Source: Borrelia coriaceae
Lineage (GTDB): Bacteria > Spirochaetota > Spirochaetia > Borreliales > Borreliaceae
DNA length: 64,000 nucleotides
Reading direction: 5' to 3'
Assembly (NCBI RefSeq): GCF_023035295.1
Contig: NZ_CP075083.1
Span: forward strand, 1 to 64,000
Positions within the stretch are counted from its first letter, which is position 1. Each line of letters begins with the position of its first letter. Position numbers and translations under genes: made by a program. A model generated the notes under the pieces. That model was given only the letters and a program-made list of their open reading frames with translations. It did not search any database and had not been told where the DNA came from. Below are positions 61,679 through 64,000 of this stretch, in pieces.

Positions 61679-63754
61679 CTATATGGCACAAAGAATACAC
61701 TCATCTACTGAAAGGTTTTTATTTCGTGTATAATATAAGCTTTTAAGTCCTTTATTTTTAGCATAAATGTAAAGTTTTACAAGTTCTCTAGTACTAGTCT
61801 CATTTGTAACATAAAGCAATGTACTAATCCCCTGATCAACATGTCGCTGAGCCTCACTTACAAGATCAATCAATTTTCTCATGTCCATATAATATGCTGA
61901 TTTAAAAAGTAAAGCATTCTCTTTGCTAAGATAAGGCATTGGATAATACGTTGTAGAATTACCATAAACCCTAGCCTCAACAGGTTCAACAATAGGCATA
62001 AGAGATGTTGTTGAATTTTGAATATAAGATATACTCTGAGTTGGCGCTACAGCTAGGCGATAAGAATGATAAAGTCCATATTTTTGAACATCAAGCTTAA
62101 GATGCTCCCAATCACTTTTTAAAGGAATATTTATGCCACTAAATATCTGCTTTACAACTTCTGTTCTGGGAGAGAAATCTTCATTAAAGTACATATCAAA
62201 GTAATTGCCATTATAATATTCACTTTTTTCAAAGTCTTTAAAGGCCTTACCCCTAGTTTTTGCAATATTCATACTACTCTTTAGAGAATAAAAATTTAAT
62301 AACATAAAAAAAGTACGAATAAAATCTAAAGCCTCAGCACTCTCATAAGGGATCTTGTTTTTAATTAAAAATCCATGTAAATTCATAACCCCAAGACCAA
62401 CAGAACGATAATCTTTATTTGCTTTGCTTATGCTTGGAGCATTTTTAATATAAGTCTTATCAACAACAGATGTTAATGCCCTCATGGCAATATCAATAGT
62501 ATACTCAAGTTCACTATTAACTACATTCACAAGATTTAGCGAACCTAAGATACAACAGATATCATACCCAATCGTATCACCCTCACCATAATCACCAATA
62601 ACTGATGGGGTTTGGATTTGAAAAATTTCTGTACAAAGATTAGACATCTTAATTTTCCCAAGACCCTTTAGTGGATTGTTTACATTACAGGATGTTTGAT
62701 ACATTATATAAGGATACCCGGACTCAAACTGCAGCTTAGCAATACGAATCAACATATCCCTAGCACCAATCTCTTTTTTCAAAATATTAGGATTACTTGC
62801 AAGCAAGTCATATTCCTTATCAAAATCAATCTCATTCATCAAACGACCAGTCGCCTTATAAAGCGAATAAGGAGCAAAAGCATAATAATTTTGTCCTTGT
62901 TTTGCAATATCAAAAAATTTATCTGGAATTATTACCCCTAATGATAATGTCTGAACACGACTCTTCTCATCAGCATTAATCTTTTTAGTATCTAAGAAAT
63001 CTTCTATATCATAATGAAAAATATTTAAATATACAGCACCAGCACCTTTTCGCTGTCCCATCTGATCTGCATAATTAAACCCATCTTCTAAAAGCTTCAT
63101 AACGGGAATAATACCTTTTGCAATATTACAAATTCCTCGTATCTCCTCACCCCTAGCCCTAACATTTGAAAGATTTAAAGCCACTCCTCCACCAATCTTT
63201 GAAAGCTGCATGGCAGATGAGATATTAAAGGTAATACTATTAAGGGAATCTCCCACTTCTAAGAGAAAACATGATACAAGCTCACCTCTTATCCTTTTCC
63301 CAGCATTTAAAAATGTAGGAGTTGCAGGCTGATATCTCTGTTTTATCATCTCTAAAGCAAGCTTTAAAGCAAAATCAAAACATCCATCAGCAAGAAACAG
63401 ACTAACTGCAATTATTCGATCCTCATAAGATTCAAGATAAGTCTCCCCATCATGCATCTTAAGTGCATAATCTTTATAAAACTTTGAAGCACTCATATAA
63501 GACTTAAATTTGAAATTCTCACCTAAAACATGCTTATATATCTTACGTATTTGCTCTTCAGAATAGTTTTTATAAAAATCCTCATATAAATTATTATCAA
63601 TTAAATAATGCATTCTTTCATTTGGATCACTAAATTTTAAAGACTTACTCTTGACCTCTTCTAAAAAAACACTCAAAGCCTCAAGATCTTTTTCTAATCT
63701 GTAAAACCCATCTTTTAAAACCATCATTTCATTATTTAACTCTAAGTGTCTCAT
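61679..63754 (-). CDS. nrdE: Class Ib ribonucleotide reductase large subunit NrdE
   Basis: The protein has 691 residues from ATG 63754, seven bases after AGGAAGG; a TTG two codons upstream is less well placed. Catalytic residues are visible: C162 (LVSCFLLEV), the N372-x-C374-x-E376 triad (SNLCTEIF), C401 (CCILGSLNL), the tyrosine pair in STTYYPMPY for radical transfer, and the C-terminal redox pair C686-x-x-C689 (DECILCAI). There is no N-terminal ATP-cone, as expected of class Ib. It reduces NDPs to dNDPs in the cytoplasm. The start overlaps the end of nrdI by 23 bases, so the genes are translationally coupled. Confidence 0.97.
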   Translation of the reverse strand: MRHLELNNEMMVLKDGFYRLEKDLEALSVFLEEVKSKSLKFSDPNERMHYLIDNNLYEDFYKNYSEEQIRKIYKHVLGENFKFKSYMSASKFYKDYALKMHDGETYLESYEDRIIAVSLFLADGCFDFALKLALEMIKQRYQPATPTFLNAGKRIRGELVSCFLLEVGDSLNSITFNISSAMQLSKIGGGVALNLSNVRARGEEIRGICNIAKGIIPVMKLLEDGFNYADQMGQRKGAGAVYLNIFHYDIEDFLDTKKINADEKSRVQTLSLGVIIPDKFFDIAKQGQNYYAFAPYSLYKATGRLMNEIDFDKEYDLLASNPNILKKEIGARDMLIRIAKLQFESGYPYIMYQTSCNVNNPLKGLGKIKMSNLCTEIFQIQTPSVIGDYGEGDTIGYDICCILGSLNLVNVVNSELEYTIDIAMRALTSVVDKTYIKNAPSISKANKDYRSVGLGVMNLHGFLIKNKIPYESAEALDFIRTFFMLLNFYSLKSSMNIAKTRGKAFKDFEKSEYYNGNYFDMYFNEDFSPRTEVVKQIFSGINIPLKSDWEHLKLDVQKYGLYHSYRLAVAPTQSISYIQNSTTSLMPIVEPVEARVYGNSTTYYPMPYLSKENALLFKSAYYMDMRKLIDLVSEAQRHVDQGISTLLYVTNETSTRELVKLYIYAKNKGLKSLYYTRNKNLSVDECILCAI

Positions 63755-64000
63755 TCTCAATCCTTCCTATAAAATTCTCAACATCATGTGATGTTCCTGA
63801 AAGCTCAAATTTTAATATTTCTTCAACATTATATTCATTTTTTATCAAATTAACAGCATTGCAAAATGAATCACCCCAATTCCTATTTCCACTCCCAGCA
63901 ACTCCAACCATAAGTTCAAAATTATGCTTTAAAAATTTCTCTACCTCAGGCGGAACTTTTCCAAAAGCAAATGTATAAGTAAGCAATACATAAGGCCTAT
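63732..64000 (-). CDS. nrdI: Flavodoxin-like NrdI, 5-prime end outside window
   Basis: The visible part has 88 codons and is open to the window edge, beginning RPYVLLTYTFAFGKVPPEVE. It has the NrdI hallmarks VGVAGSGNRNWGDSFCNAV, which correspond to the FMN loop region, and a C-terminal FELSGTSHDVENFIGRI. NrdI is the FMN protein that supplies oxidant for assembly of the Mn-tyrosyl radical cofactor of NrdF, which fits the manganese-centred, iron-poor physiology reported for Borrelia. It is the first gene seen of the nrdI-nrdE-nrdF set, with the start codon beyond base 64000. Confidence 0.95.
   Translation of the reverse strand, partial: RPYVLLTYTFAFGKVPPEVEKFLKHNFELMVGVAGSGNRNWGDSFCNAVNLIKNEYNVEEILKFELSGTSHDVENFIGRIENETLRVK

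Noticed and set aside
1..64000. tRNA, rRNA or transposase genes
   Set aside because: No cloverleaf-like GGTTCRA arms, rRNA core sequence or transposase motif were noticed on reading; this was not an exhaustive computed search.

Overview
The window is very AT-rich DNA from a relapsing-fever group Borrelia, most probably its linear megaplasmid or another replicon end. The evidence is: dozens of tandem spirochaetal lipoprotein genes with loose Borrelia lipoboxes; a relic of a Bdr (Borrelia direct repeat) gene; lipoproteins resembling BTA121 of B. turicatae; and a class Ib ribonucleotide reductase operon (nrdIEF), which I recall from relapsing-fever but not Lyme Borrelia. The species cannot be named from the sequence. 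I saw no vsp/vlp antigen gene, rRNA, tRNA, CRISPR array or intact transposase.

Layout. 0-1.6 kb: a tract of 21-bp-periodic repeats, the broken bdr gene and an exported hypothetical protein. 2.1-6.6 kb: three housekeeping-type genes, a family 3 glycosidase and a UDP-sugar pyrophosphorylase-like gene (both minus) divergent from a phosphohexomutase (plus). This order matches my memory of BB0002-BB0003-BB0004 at the left end of the B. burgdorferi chromosome. 6.9-11.6 kb: an Mlp-like lipoprotein, then four BTA121-domain lipoprotein genes on minus, one of them decayed. 12.3-28.1 kb: fourteen plus-strand genes of the PFam54 (CspA/BBA64-type) lipoprotein family, one frameshifted. Most are separate cassettes of a near-consensus sigma-70 promoter, a strong ribosome site with a TTG or ATG start, and a hairpin terminator. 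28.2-60 kb: about 25 minus-strand genes of a second, diverse helical family marked by a VYAxLGYD helix, plus decayed copies. 60.3-64 kb: nrdI-nrdE-nrdF and, overlapping the end of nrdF, a small membrane protein built from nine 11-residue repeats.

How the parts work together. The plus and minus arrays meet tail to tail at 28.1 kb. Both families seem to share one helical core placed on tethers of varied length and composition: E/K coiled coil, proline-rich, charged low complexity, or collagen-like Gly-X-Y. I infer a diversified surface coat for tick or vertebrate interfaces; complement and plasminogen binding is known for some PFam54 members of Lyme Borrelia. Three paralogues lack any signal peptide, one has its lipobox Cys changed to Trp, and one lacks a usable start codon. 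The nrd operon supplies dNTP synthesis.

Start sites were chosen from ribosome-binding sites. Many genes appear to start at TTG or GTG shortly after a GGAGAATATT-type site, so several coordinates differ from the longest open frame. Functions of individual lipoproteins are not asserted.
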